A stretch of DNA of 64,000 nucleotides from Nageia nagi (taxonomy: Eukaryota > Pinophyta): NCBI GenBank assembly GCA_050084985.1, contig JBITNC010000001.1, positions 112,654,001-112,718,000 on the forward strand, read 5' to 3'. Shown in pieces: positions 1 through 10,740 of the stretch (within the stretch, counting starts at the first letter, position 1; each line of letters begins with the position of its first letter). The translations under genes were made by a program, and so were the position numbers. The notes beneath the pieces are model-generated. The model saw only the letters and a program-made list of their open reading frames with translations, was not told where the DNA came from and made no database searches.

Positions 1-496
1 GCTCTCACTAGATATGCTACAATAAGAAATCATGCATTCACACTTCCTATTTAGCTACGACTTATTTTGTAGGGTCTTGTCAAAAAGTTCTTCTTGAAGC
101 TAGTTGATAGAAAAGTTGATAATTATAGTGTGTCATTTGGTGATTCAAATGCTTATTGTACTTATCATCAAAGAAGGGTATATTCTATAAACAAATACAA
201 GTCTCTTGAAGCATCCATATTATATCAAGCATTGTATAAGGAAAATACAAAATCAATGAAAATGTTTCACATCTAGATCAAGTAATCAATACTATATATC
301 CTAATCCTCAAGCTTATAACATGATACAAAAATTAAAGATTACTCATGCTAAAATTAGTTTATGATCTCATTAGTAAATCCAAAAAAAATAGAGAGGTCC
401 TATATGAGTTGTTCAAAAAGAAAAATATTCCCAAAAATATTTTTGTTGTGTTATTTAAAAAAAAAAATAACCCATTAAATAGTATGATGTAATTTT
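1..496 (+). pseudogene. Gypsy A gag-like fragment, 5' of the copia insertion
   Basis: A reading frame near 325-440 gives KITHAKISL, then a stop, DLISKSKKNREVLYELFKKK and NIPKNI. This is the pattern found at the gag/protease border of plant gypsy polyproteins of this type. A 60-codon open frame at 94-276 is a remnant rather than a gene. The fragment stops at the target-site duplication of copia element 1, and the protease remnant resumes after 8634 on the same strand. Confidence 0.5.
492..496. repeat. 5-bp target-site duplication (left) of copia 1
   Basis: ATTTT immediately precedes the TG of the 5' LTR and is repeated directly after the 3' LTR at 8634-8638. Confidence 0.8.
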
Positions 497-1083
497 TGTT
501 AGAATTATAATGTTATTTAGGGCATTATATAATTAATATGCTTAGCATATTAATAATCACCTAAATTTGGTTATTAGGTGATAATGAGGTTCATCCATGG
601 TGGGTGGAATAGTATTCTCCACCCAACTTAAAATAATATTGTTAGGTACAATAGTGTTTCCACTAACAATTAAATGTAATTCTATATTGTAACTTAGGGT
701 TAACTAACGTATTGTGGTTAGGTTAGTTAACTACCTAAGGTTAGTTTTGAGTCCTATAAAAGGAGCTTATTTTGTAAAGATTTGTAAAGGAGATGAAGAT
801 GGGAAGTTGTTAGTATAGATCTTAGTTAGTAAGGTCTTAAGCATGTAAGCTATGCTTCATGCTAAGGAGAGTCATGGTTGATATCCATATTAGTGTACAT
901 TGTTTGAGAGTATAGTGAAAAGGAGATCTAAAGTGGAGTACTCCATGTGATAGAGGAACCACTATACATCTTGTGTTACTATGTGAGAATGTTTCTTAAA
1001 TTCTTAATTTAGAATGATTGATTACTATATTTGATGAAGGTCCTACAAGTGTATTTGGGTTATGGAATCCTTCAATTCCATCA
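497..1083 (+). repeat. 5' LTR of copia element 1
   Basis: It starts TGTTAGAATT and ends in TTCCATCA, followed by a primer site. It contains a TATAAAAG promoter box at 755-762. The downstream copy is 8051-8633. Confidence 0.9.
755..762 (+). promoter_or_regulatory. TATA box in 5' LTR of copia 1
   Basis: TATAAAAG lies a little before mid-LTR, where the U3/R boundary of a plant copia LTR is expected. It is conserved in the 3' LTR at 8307-8314. Confidence 0.55.
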
Positions 1084-1085
1084 AA

Positions 1086-1097
1086 TGGTATCAAAGC
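1086..1097 (+). other. Primer binding site (initiator tRNA-Met) of copia 1
   Basis: TGGTATCAAAGC lies two bases after the LTR. It matches the canonical TGGTATCAGAGC, complementary to the 3' end of initiator tRNA-Met, with one change. Confidence 0.8.
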
Positions 1098-1589
1098 ATC
1101 TTTGTGGGATCTTCTCCAAACTTCAACTTGGAAATTTGAGGTAACTCACCTCAAATTAAGGTATATCTAAAATCTTATCTTATTTCATTTTTTTCTTGAA
1201 ACTATATCTACCATATTATTTGTATGGTTAGATTAAAATCTTTGGTAGATCTAAGTTTAAGGTTTGAGTTCAATCTTAATTAAACTATTATTTTTTAAAG
1301 TTAAAACATTAGATCTGTTATTATTTTGATACATCTTGATAATAATGATCTATACTAATGATAAAACATTTATTTATGTTAGATTAATGGTGCTAATATC
1401 TAACATTTTATGATAATTATCATAATAGAAGTATAAATTTGCAATAATATTTATAAAATTTATTTGATTTGGAACTTTCATATTTTGGTATGTGCCCATC
1501 TTGAGATGTTGTAAGAACTAATTTAAAAATAAGTATATGATTTTTATAAGTCTTAAAGTTTCCTTTTCAATATGGTGTCCTTTTCTATG

Positions 1590-2330
1590 CTAGTGTTGAA
1601 ATAATCTTTTTGGGTTTCTAGAAATTTGTTTTAATCCTCCTAATGGAACATCAATATGTAGTTGTAATATAATGATTACATTGTGCATTAAAGGTGTTGC
1701 ATCAGTTAGGATGCTCTTCAAATTTTCTTTCAAAGTGAATCCCTTGGCAATGAAACTCACTTGTGGGCTATCTTCCATAGTCACTTTGTTAAGGTGTAAT
1801 GTCTACCATGATAGGATGGGCTGCATTGGAAACAAATGTTTAGAACTTTCATTCTATGTAGGAAGGGGTTCACCAAATAATATCACCATCATACATCACT
1901 CATGGCCATCCTTTCCTACCCAACCAAAGTAGTATATCTCACCTATCCCATTCTTATGATTATGCTCAATGATTCTATTCCAAATAGGGATTCCCAAATG
2001 CCAGAGTCTTTCCTATTCCTATTCTGGATTGGCCAATCATGTCACATCCTTGCATCATTGGTTCCAACACTCCCATGTTTTGTTATCCCTTTATAAGAAA
2101 GTGTTCTAATAATTTCCTTATCAATATCAATCCTAGAAACTTTGAGGCCTCTATTGGATTCTAACTTCACCATCTAGCCACCAACTCTATCATCTTTTGC
2201 CACAATAAACTCTTCCAAGGTGGGGGAAATGGCCCTTGACCCCAAAGCACCTCCATTGGAATAAAACCTTCTAAACATCCCTACTTCAATGGCACCAATA
2301 TTCATGACCTTGAGGTCTCAGAGCAATGAA
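1590..2330 (-). pseudogene. Captured DEAD-box RNA helicase fragment (mitochondrial-type, RH53/RH9-like)
   Basis: On the minus strand three patches line up in the order of a plant DEAD-box helicase. Near 2290-2180 reads RRFYSNGGALGSRAIS, which looks like a mitochondrial presequence end. Near 2150-2085 reads GLKVSRIDIDKEII followed by SYKGITK, the pre-Q-motif region. Near 2060-2000 reads EPMMQGCDMIGQSR and IGIGKTLAFG, which is the Walker A motif I. The patches are in different frames and stops follow motif I. A CCHC-like patch (CFQC) near 1850-1810 is weaker. No downstream DEAD or SAT motifs are seen, so this is a 5' gene fragment. It lies antisense inside copia element 1, between the primer site and the leader repeat tract. 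The family call rests on the conserved order; the exact paralogue is a guess. Confidence 0.65.
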
Positions 2331-3039
2331 ATTCTTCATGTAAAATATTAAGATATCAGTGAAGGGCTTGAAGGAAAAGAGGATTTAAATAGGAAAGCAC
2401 ATCTCTGACTAACTAGTCTATCCCTGATTACTCTTCCCCCTCCTTACAAAGATTGTAAGCCATCTAAAACCTTGGATGCCTTATCAATAATTATATTCAA
2501 TGAGGAGATCGAAACCCTTGGAATGACCTACTAAATCTTCGTCTACAAAGAGTTTAGCATTGGCCACCACCCAACCTGCTCTACGTCTCTGCAACACTGC
2601 CTTTCCTTTTAAGCTTCCTCCATTTGTTCTCTTTATCACAAAGATTGGGGGGAGGGTGGAATGGGCCAAACACATTGTTGAAACCAATGTAGCTCATTTA
2701 ATGCTTGGATTCCTAATTCCAATTTGAATCCACATAGAGTGTCTTTGCCTATTTGATCCGTAACTCATCAAATGTGGTGGCATTAGTCTTTTTTCACCCC
2801 CTTTATCTTTACTCCTTTTTTGACTCAACATATTCTTTTTGTTTTTTCAAAGGACACCTACCTCATGTCCTATTTTTCAATATTGCCTGCCAATCATTTC
2901 TCATGTCATATTCCTTTTGTTTTTCAAAATCCACCTACCTCATGTCCTAGAAACTTTAATCCTCAAGGTCTCAATTTTTTTTGTCTCTCATAAATTACCT
3001 TGGAGAGCATCACATGTATTTTTTACTTATTATTTTTAA
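2331..3039. other. Unidentified segment inside copia 1 leader
   Basis: It contains a 67-codon minus-strand open frame (2484-2687) that I do not recognise; it could be more of the captured helicase region or chance. A direct repeat of about 36 bp at 2836-2871 and 2913-2949 shares CACCTACCTCATGTCCTA. No clear gene is seen. Confidence 0.3.
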
Positions 3040-3760
3040 GGGATCTTGTTTTTAAGTAAAAAGGGAGAAAAGATTATAAGTATTTTACTTAATTTTTATA
3101 TTCTCCTAACAATTTGCATGTCTTTTATTTTGTGATAAAATCTTTATGTGGAATGTCAAAGTATGGAATGCTTATTACTTTGAATTTCTTAGATCACTTA
3201 ATTCTTTTTCAAAAATATGCTTAGCACTTAATGTTTTAAGCTAATAATGCATACTTAGAATTTAATTTTAACTTATGATGCCTTTTTTAATGCAAGTTAT
3301 GTGAATAATGTACTTGTGTTAAAGCTTAATTTTTTAATGCATGCTTAAGGATTTAAATTTTCAAGTTTATTCTTAGAACTTAAAAATTTTAAGTTAAATG
3401 CATGTTTAGTACATCAGTTGGAATCATGCATGCTTAGTACTTCAATTGGAATAATGTATGGTTATGCAATTTACTTAAGTAAATAATGCATGATTTATAC
3501 TTAACCTTTTAAAGTTAAATTAATGCATGCTTATTACTTATGCTTAATTTTTTAAATTAATGCTTAGCACTTAGTTTTTTTTAAGATGCATGAATGCATG
3601 TTGAGTATTTATCCTTATGTAAAGTATGGAATGGAATTGTTAAAAAATATGCATACTTCAAAATTAAGTATTTTGTGCATTATATTTTGAAGTATTTTAT
3701 GCACTAGCATTATTATGTTTTATATGCATCATTGTTTACGATGTTCCTAAATTGAAATTA
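3040..3760. repeat. GCATGCTTA-rich leader tract of copia 1
   Basis: Many irregular copies of words such as AATGCATGCTTAG, ACTTAATTTT and TAATGCAT occur in T-rich DNA. The same style of tract occupies 34560-35480 in the leader of copia element 2, directly downstream of its captured host fragments. It supports common ancestry of the two leaders. Confidence 0.6.
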
Positions 3761-6090
3761 TTTTGAAGCCTTTTTTGCTTATCTTGAGAATTTAAAAATT
3801 TATACAATAAATGATTTGGTATAAGATAGAAGCAAAAATAATATTTAGTAATTATGCAAAGTTTCACTCACATACCCAAGTGGATATCCAAACTAAGTAG
3901 AATCATTGGCATGATCAAGAGAGTTGGAGTTAGAACTCTCAGGATCTGTGATAAGTGAACTAAGTATATTGAATAACATAGCATGAGTGATCAGGGAGAA
4001 ATGACACCTAATGTCAAAAAATGGGTAGTACACCCATTGATCCCTTTCTTGCATTAGTCATGAAACATAAGTGGACTCCCAATGAAGATATCATCACCAT
4101 ACTATAAATGCAATAGTATAAGGGTGATAGTACTCATGAGGGTGCAATATTGTAAGACTTGTATAGTGTAGAAAATGGAAGATAAAAAGTGTCCATGAAT
4201 AATAAAGGATGATATTCCATGTCCAGTTAGGATGATAGATAAGTGTGAGTATGAGATTGAACTGCTTGGCATCCTCCAAATGATGGATAAAGCATATGGT
4301 CCATTGATGGAGACTTCGATGACCTTGTATGCTAATCAAGTTTTATCGCATAATAGTTTACAGTGTAATGCAAGCATGTTGTAAGATTAAACCTTGAATA
4401 CATTGATAAATAACTTAGATAAGATCAGCATGAAGACTTTGAAAAATGGTCATATCCATACTAAATGATAAGTGAGTTAGCTCTCTTTGAGGGTTTTATA
4501 CATAAGTGAAAATGATGGTGATCAACTAGAATATAATGAACTTATAGAATTACAAATTAACTAGATCATAGATCATAAATGGTAACATCAAAATGGATCA
4601 ACCATGCAAGCACAACAACCAATGTGATCTTATCCCTTACTTTATTAAAATGCTAGAAAATAGTTCTACTGATAAGCCCAAGTGGGTGGTACTTTCAGCT
4701 TCATTAATGCTAGTTTGGTAAATGGTCATCAAAATTTGAAGAATTAGCATCATATTTAGATATGCTAGAATTAGATGTGTCCAATCATAAAAGATATTGA
4801 TGTGAAAGAGGTGGAATGTGATAAAAAAAAGAAAATAAATGACATAAAATACAATTTCCACCTCACCAAGCAATGTGAAAAGAGTATGTGGATGACCATT
4901 GTAGCCTATGTTGACAAATTGCCCATGCAATAATGAGTGGTTCAAAATACTCCTATGGATGGAGGGAAGTAGTCCAATGTAGCATACGAATTGCAAAAGA
5001 TAGTGATTGAATGGGGTATAAACCATTATATACCATTTCTAATCAAGCTGATTGAGCAAATAAAATAATTGATGAACATGATCCTCATGATTGAGATGAA
5101 AAATCATGCAAATACCATAATAATCATCTGGGTACAATTGAAGAAATACTAGTCATTATTACAATAAAATCTTATGTGATTAAAGCATGATTTTCTAAAG
5201 CTACATGAATTCTATGATGCACTAAATTATCTTGGAGATCACTTAGTAGGGCATGAAATTGAGAAACATCCATGAAGGATAACTAAAAATAATTTTTTTT
5301 AGTTTAAATTATAAATTCAAAGCATTGAATGATATGCAAAGATCATTTATAGCTATTTATAATGAATATGATTTGATATAATCAAACTATAATAATTATG
5401 ATAATTGAAGAAAAAGATTTGTAGTGATAAAATATCTCACCTACCACATCATTTAATTAATTGATATCATATGCATCATGTCATGTCAGGATGTAATAAT
5501 AATAGTACCATTAAGCTGTGTAATGACTAAGTAATCATTATGCTATTTTTCTCTCTCCTCTTGATTATAAATTGATAGTTTAATCATGAGTGATAGGTTG
5601 ATTTCATGACTCCCACAAAGAATTTTATTGCACACATGAGAAGTTTTTCTTGAGTTTTGACATGGAAATAAACATATGGACAAACTTAGAGAATGCCTAC
5701 CTTTGCCATGAATTGGCTACAACAAAGGTAAGATGGAGATAATGGCCATTATTATGATATGTTACAACAAGAGAAAGTTGTATGTATATAGTATTACCAT
5801 GAACTCTTAGTTGAGCATAATAAACTACTAGATGAAAAAATATGTGGCAATTACAAGTCAAAGAGATTGAGATACAACTTAGGTGCGATGCAAGCAATAG
5901 CCATTATGGAATGAATGATTAAAAAAAAATTGAAGAAAAGAGCCTTCTAGTATAAAATATCTTCGACACTTTTGTATTCATATTCTAAGAAACTAGCATC
6001 TAACCCTTCTATGGGTCCTATAGAAGTTGGACCATAATCTCAATGATAACAATCAGATGCTTTGGTATGAAATGGATTTTCCTACACAAA
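3761..6090. other. Unidentified interior of copia 1
   Basis: No recognisable gag, protease, integrase or reverse transcriptase can be read on either strand. The 129-codon minus-strand open frame at 4637-5026 has no motif I know and is composed largely of F, L, I and H, as expected from AT-rich noise. This is where the coding region lies in element 2, so it has either been replaced or has decayed beyond recognition. Confidence 0.4.
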
Positions 6091-6165
6091 ACCCACATGT
6101 TCTTTATTCACCAAGCCCCTTTTTGAAGTAGGGCTGGTGAAACATCTCTCTAAGGGAGTATTGGT
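6091..6165 (+). pseudogene. Remnant of copia RNase H C-terminus
   Basis: The nucleotides encode LFTKPLFEV and GLVKHLSKG. They parallel the last codons of the element 2 polyprotein near 39850-39940 (LFTKPLLEAQ then LVKLPSRGSE), with an internal deletion. This shows that element 1 descends from a coding copia element. Confidence 0.6.
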
Positions 6166-6422
6166 TGAATTCTTATTGAATTCTTTATTCATATTGTAAT
6201 AGGTATGACAAACTTTCTCAAATCCAAGCCCTTATTTTCAAAAGCAAGTTCTTGATGAAATAACTGCAGCTCTATTCATTTATTTTTTTCTTCCATGTTG
6301 AGAAGGTGGATCCATTTTGATGGATTATGTTACATTGCTAAATCTAAGCATCTTTCATTATGGCTTTTGTTATATGCATCTTTTGATTGACTTTATGCTA
6401 TATAGTGTTGATTTTTTGTACA

Positions 6423-6680
6423 CTTTCATGGTAAGTTCACTCTATGTGCAAAACTTATTGTAAAACTTGACCTATCTTGCATTGTTTAGTTATCTATATG
6501 TGATAACTCTTATGTGTCTTTTGGTACTATTTAGTTATCCATATGTGAGAAACTCATATGTGCAAAATCTATTTTTTTGTCATTCTAGCACTATTCAATT
6601 ATCCATATGTGAAGAACTCTTATGTGTCCTTTGGCACTATTCAGTTATCCATATGTGAGGAACTCGTATGTGCATGCTCT
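6423..6680 (+). repeat. 3' tandem module 1 in copia 1
   Basis: One copy of the GGTAAGTTCACTCT...TTGTA unit of element 2 is followed by about four copies of a derived unit, TTATCCATATGTGAGAAACT. The equivalent block in element 2 (40017-40466) has eight units of 50-66 bp. Confidence 0.65.
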
Positions 6681-6718
6681 CTTTTGTAATGATAATCAAC
6701 AATTTTTATATAATAGTA

Positions 6719-7053
6719 GGTGATTATAAGTATTGGCTTGGCATCCTTTGTGATAACTTATAGTGCATCATAAAATCCACGTATTTTTTGTTGACTATAA
6801 GTATTAGCTTAACATCCTTTGTGATAACTTATAATGCAACATAAATCTAAGCATCTTTTGATGACTATAAGTATTGGCTTGACATTCTTATGATGAATTA
6901 TAGTGCACCATAAAATCTATGTATTTTTCATTGAACTATAAGTATTGGCTTGCTATCCTCCATGGTGACTTATAGTGCAACATAAATCCAAGTATCTTTT
7001 GGTGACTATAAGTATTGGCTTGGCATTTTCGTGATGGCTTATAGTGCACTAGT
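6719..7053 (+). repeat. 3' tandem module 2 in copia 1 (five copies, about 70 bp)
   Basis: Five copies start at about 6719, 6792, 6862, 6932 and 7003. Each carries GACTATAAGTATTGGCTTG and then TGATGACTTATAGTGCA with small changes. Element 2 has a single copy at about 40496-40545, so this module expanded only in element 1 or contracted in element 2. Confidence 0.8.
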
Positions 7054-8050
7054 GGCCATACTCTTTTTTACTTTTAGGATGATGGAAGATAGATCCATGA
7101 TGATGGATTATTTACATATTATTGATAAAATTTGAATCATTTTGATTGATTCATGCTACCAATTTCATCATTTCCCTCTTAACTAGTAGCATGGTTAAGA
7201 TAGATTCTAATTATAAAATTTGCTCACTCTTGGTAAAGTCAAGTTTATTTGTTGTGGCATCTTAACTCACTCTTGGTAAAGTCAAATTTATTTGTTGTGT
7301 ACTTAAGATGGTATTTTTGCCTTATGATATTTTTTTGCCTTTCAATCTTGTTATCCATATTGGTCAAGTTGGCATTTCTTCTTGGCATGATTCTGCACAT
7401 TGTCATATATGTATTTTTTGATGAAGTTATCATTAAGGGGAAGAAAATGTCTAGTTGGCTGTATTGTTATGATGAAACCCCTCACATAAACAAATACAAC
7501 AACAAGAAACAAATACAAAAGAAAGAATATAAACAACAAAGATAAATGAAATAATGATAAACAAAAAGAAAATGAAAGTATCACTTTTTAATTTTTGATG
7601 CATATCAATTGGTTGATAGTGCACATGTCTTGATATATGCACATGTGATATTATTAGATATCATAGTTGATGATTTATTCATCCTTATTGTTATGCATTT
7701 ATAATTTTTTGACATCTTTATATGCTTTATTATGATCAGTGTCATGGATAGTATGATTCGATTCATATTGATATGAATGTATAATACTTTAACTAATCTT
7801 GATATAAGTTGATTGTAGTTTGCAAGTTTCCTATAAAAGATTGTAGGTTACTTGTGACAATAGCTATGAGACTTCTTGGCTTTTGGCATTTAGATCTTCA
7901 ACCTTCTCTCCTTTATATAAAGTCTCAAAAGGTATCATTTCTTTGAAAATTGTAAAGTCTTGTTTGGTATAGTACACTTTGTAGCATGAGTAAAACCGTT
8001 TTGTAAAATTATTATTTTTTAATCATTTCCAAAATAACATTAAATAAGAG
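7054..8050 (+). other. 3' non-coding region of copia 1
   Basis: It contains a 34-bp direct repeat (CTCACTCTTGGTAAAGTCAA core, near 7224 and 7268). The stretch 7795-7875 matches 40610-40700 of element 2. The 98-codon frame at 7249-7545 overlaps antisense frames and has no recognisable domain. No good polypurine tract remains before the 3' LTR. Confidence 0.5.
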
Positions 8051-8633
8051 TGTTAGAATTATAATGTTATTTAGGAATTATGTAATTAATATGTTTAGAT
8101 ATTAATAATCATCTAAATTTGGTTATTAGGTGATAATGAGGTTCATGCATGGTGGGTGGAATAGTATTCTCCACCCAACTTAAAATTATATTGTTAGGTG
8201 GAAAAGTGTCTTCACTAACAATTAAATGTAATTCTATATTGTAACTTAGGGTTAACTAACCTATTATAGTTAGGTTAGTTAACTATCTAAGGTTAGTTTT
8301 GAGTCCTATAAAAGGAGCTCATTTTGTGAAGATTTGTAAGGAGATGAAGATGGAAAGTTGTTAGTATAGATCTTAGTTAGTAAGGTCTTAAGCATGCAAG
8401 TAATTCTTCATACTAAGGAGAGTCATAATTGAGATCCATATGAGTGTACATTATTTGAGAGTATAGTGAAAAGGAGACCTAAAGTGGAGTACTCTATGTG
8501 ATGGAGGAACCATATACATCTTATGTTACTATGTGAGAATGCTTCTTGAGTTCTTAATTTAGAATGATTGATTGCTATATTTGATGAAGGTCCTATAAAT
8601 GTTCTTGGGTTATGTAATCCTTCAATTCTATTA
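8051..8633 (+). repeat. 3' LTR of copia element 1
   Basis: Partner of 497-1083, starting TGTTAGAATTATAATG and ending TTCTATTA, so the terminal CA has mutated. TATA box at 8307-8314. Confidence 0.9.
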
Positions 8634-8638
8634 ATTTT
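8634..8638. repeat. 5-bp target-site duplication (right) of copia 1
   Basis: ATTTT follows the 3' LTR directly and matches 492-496. Confidence 0.8.
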
Positions 8639-9180
8639 TTTTTCAAATATGAAAACTTAGAAAATAACTTATTTTTAAATGTTTAACACTTTATGTGACA
8701 CCTATGATACATGGGTGGAAAATAAAAAGATCAATGGTAGATCCTAGATAAATTGTCAATGTTTGTTCCCAAATATTCTTGCAACAACTTCATGATAAGG
8801 ATGTAAAATCCCTCCCTTATAAAAGAAAACTTTTTGTATAAGAGCCTATGATAGTTCATCCCAAAAGTGACTTGGTTTGGTCACACTTTTGGTAATACTA
8901 GGTTTATGATATTGAAATAAACTTTCATGTCATGAGTGGAAAAATTTCATGTAATCTACTCATGGGGAGACCTTGGTTACATGACATGGATGCAATACCT
9001 TCTACAGTACATGGGCATTTCAAATATAAATATTAGGGATAAATACACATAATAATAGAAGATATAGAGCCTGATGCATTATATAATTTAGCATATTTAA
9101 ACATTAAAGGATTGGATATGAGTTATCCTAAATTTATAATTATTCCAAAATAAGTTGAATTCAACATTAGTAAAGTTAGA
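8639..9180 (+). pseudogene. Gypsy A aspartic protease remnant
   Basis: Plus-strand translation gives SMVDPR, a stop and IVNVC around 8715-8750. The family normally has a D-x-G-S type active site there, so the catalytic glycine is replaced (PR). Near 8950-9010 reads LLMGRPWLHDMDAIPSTVHG, the conserved block after the retropepsin domain in these polyproteins. Two frames are needed to follow it. Confidence 0.65.
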
Positions 9181-10075
9181 TAAAGAGTTTCATATTATAT
9201 ATAAAGGAATGAAAATACAAAATACAAAACTTGGACTCATTAGCTTCTATAAAAGATTTGGGGCATACAAAAATAGTAAAGAACATAAAGTGCCTGCATC
9301 ATGCTGAAGGTGATGTAGAGCATGTTTACTATGAAAATGAAGTCCAATCAAAGACTTCTTTCTATGCAGCTTCTCTATCTCCAAATCCTATCCATCCAAT
9401 GAATGAAATGGTAAAATAGGACATGATTAATTCATTTCCATCTCATTTTGTAGATAAATCATGACATAAAATTGCAAGTATAAGATGTGGATTAGAAAAT
9501 AAAATTGGGTATGCTTTCTTTTCCTAAAAATTTAGGAGCTCAGAAAGATAAAAAGGGAACAAAATACTAATAAAATTTCATGTCTTATAAAGTTTATTCC
9601 AAAATGCATTATAATGTCTCTTTGTGATGATTTTGATCAAAATCTATGGATTGATGATACTATAGCTCTTGAGTTTGACTATTTTTCCATTGATGATGAC
9701 ATATTAGAATACATGGAGGAACATTTATAATTGCTCAAATCAAATGAAAAATATAGCCAAATTATATTCTTAGTTAGTATGGATATTTTGATAAGAGGTA
9801 AACTTTAATAAAGTGTTTCAAGTGTAAGAGGTTGATGAAGAAGAAGATGATGTGTCCATGATATTCCTAGCTTAGAGGAGTTACCTTCAGTACAAAATAA
9901 ATATGAACTAACCTTTTATACTGAAGAGTTGATTGATATTAACATTGGTTCATATGACTAAGAGAGGTTGAGCAAGGTTGGAGTTGCTCTTCCCACACCA
10001 CAACAAGAGAGTTACAAAAATAAATTCATTGAATATAATAAAAAATTGCATGATCTTATTCTAATATGCCTCATT
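9181..10075 (+). pseudogene. Gypsy A protease-RT linker remnant
   Basis: A 62-codon open frame at 9231-9419 and several short runs continue the polyprotein between protease and reverse transcriptase. No catalytic motif is expected here. Near 10070-10120 reads DPSFIMHSLPLK, the peptide that precedes the RT domain in this type of polyprotein. Confidence 0.45.
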
Positions 10076-10740
10076 TAGATCCATCATTTATCATGCATAG
10101 TTTACCACTCAAAAAGGAGAAAAAATCTATCAAAAAAAATCAATAAAAATGCATCCTTCGAAGGTATTGTTAGTCAAGAAAGAAATTTAAAAATAATTGA
10201 ATATTGGTCTCATTAGGCCTATAAATTATTTGGCATGCATGAATAAATTGTTTATATTACTAAACCTATTAGAGAAATAATACTTTGCATTAGTTTTAGA
10301 TATATCAATATTCTTACCCAAAAGATGAATTTTCCATTACCAAATATTGATATAATTGTGATAGTATTGCTAGTATGTTACTATATTTTATGGATGGATT
10401 TTCAAGATATAACCAAATTCTAATCAATCCAATTGATCAAAGTAAAATATATTTTACTACACAATGGGGCAATTTTTGTTGGAAGGTTATTCCCTTTGGT
10501 TTGAAAATGTAGGGAACTTATCAACATGTAATGGTCACTATGTTTCATGATCACATTCACAAATTAGTGGAGGTTTATGTTGATGATATCTTTGTAAATT
10601 AAAAGCAAGGATAAGATCATTTGGAGCTTCTTAAGGAGGTATTTGGTATTCTTAAAAACTATAAGCTTAGAATAAAGCCTAAAAATATGCTTTTGGTATT
10701 ACTTCAAAAATGTGCTATGGTTTATGATTTTAAAATGAGA
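10076..10740 (+). pseudogene. Gypsy A reverse transcriptase remnant
   Basis: Recognisable blocks in order are GLIRPINYLA, LPNIDIIV, NQILINPIDQSKIYF, WGNFCWKVIPFGLK and VEVYVDDIFV, whose YVDD catalytic motif lies at about 10573-10587. LELLKEVFGILKNYKLRIKP follows. The catalytic aspartates are intact, but stops and frameshifts interrupt several blocks, including a stop right after the PFGLK block. Confidence 0.75.

Larger units (their letters stand above)
497..8633 (+). mobile_element. Ty1/copia-type LTR element 1, non-autonomous, carries host fragment
   Basis: LTRs of 587 and 583 bp begin TGTTAGAATT and end in CCATCA or CTATTA. They are flanked by a perfect 5-bp target duplication ATTTT (492-496 and 8634-8638). 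A tRNA-Met primer site follows the 5' LTR. Almost all gag-pol is absent; only a short tail of the copia RNase H end remains near 6100. The interior instead holds an antisense DEAD-box helicase fragment, a GCATGCTTA-rich tract, unidentified sequence, and 3' tandem-repeat modules shared with copia element 2. I count very roughly 45-50 LTR differences (about 8%), so it is clearly older than element 2. It would depend on proteins from an autonomous relative. Confidence 0.9.

Noticed and set aside
4637-5026. 129-codon minus-strand open frame inside copia 1
   Set aside because: Composition is that of AT-rich noise (F, L, I, H, Y) and no motif is recognisable.
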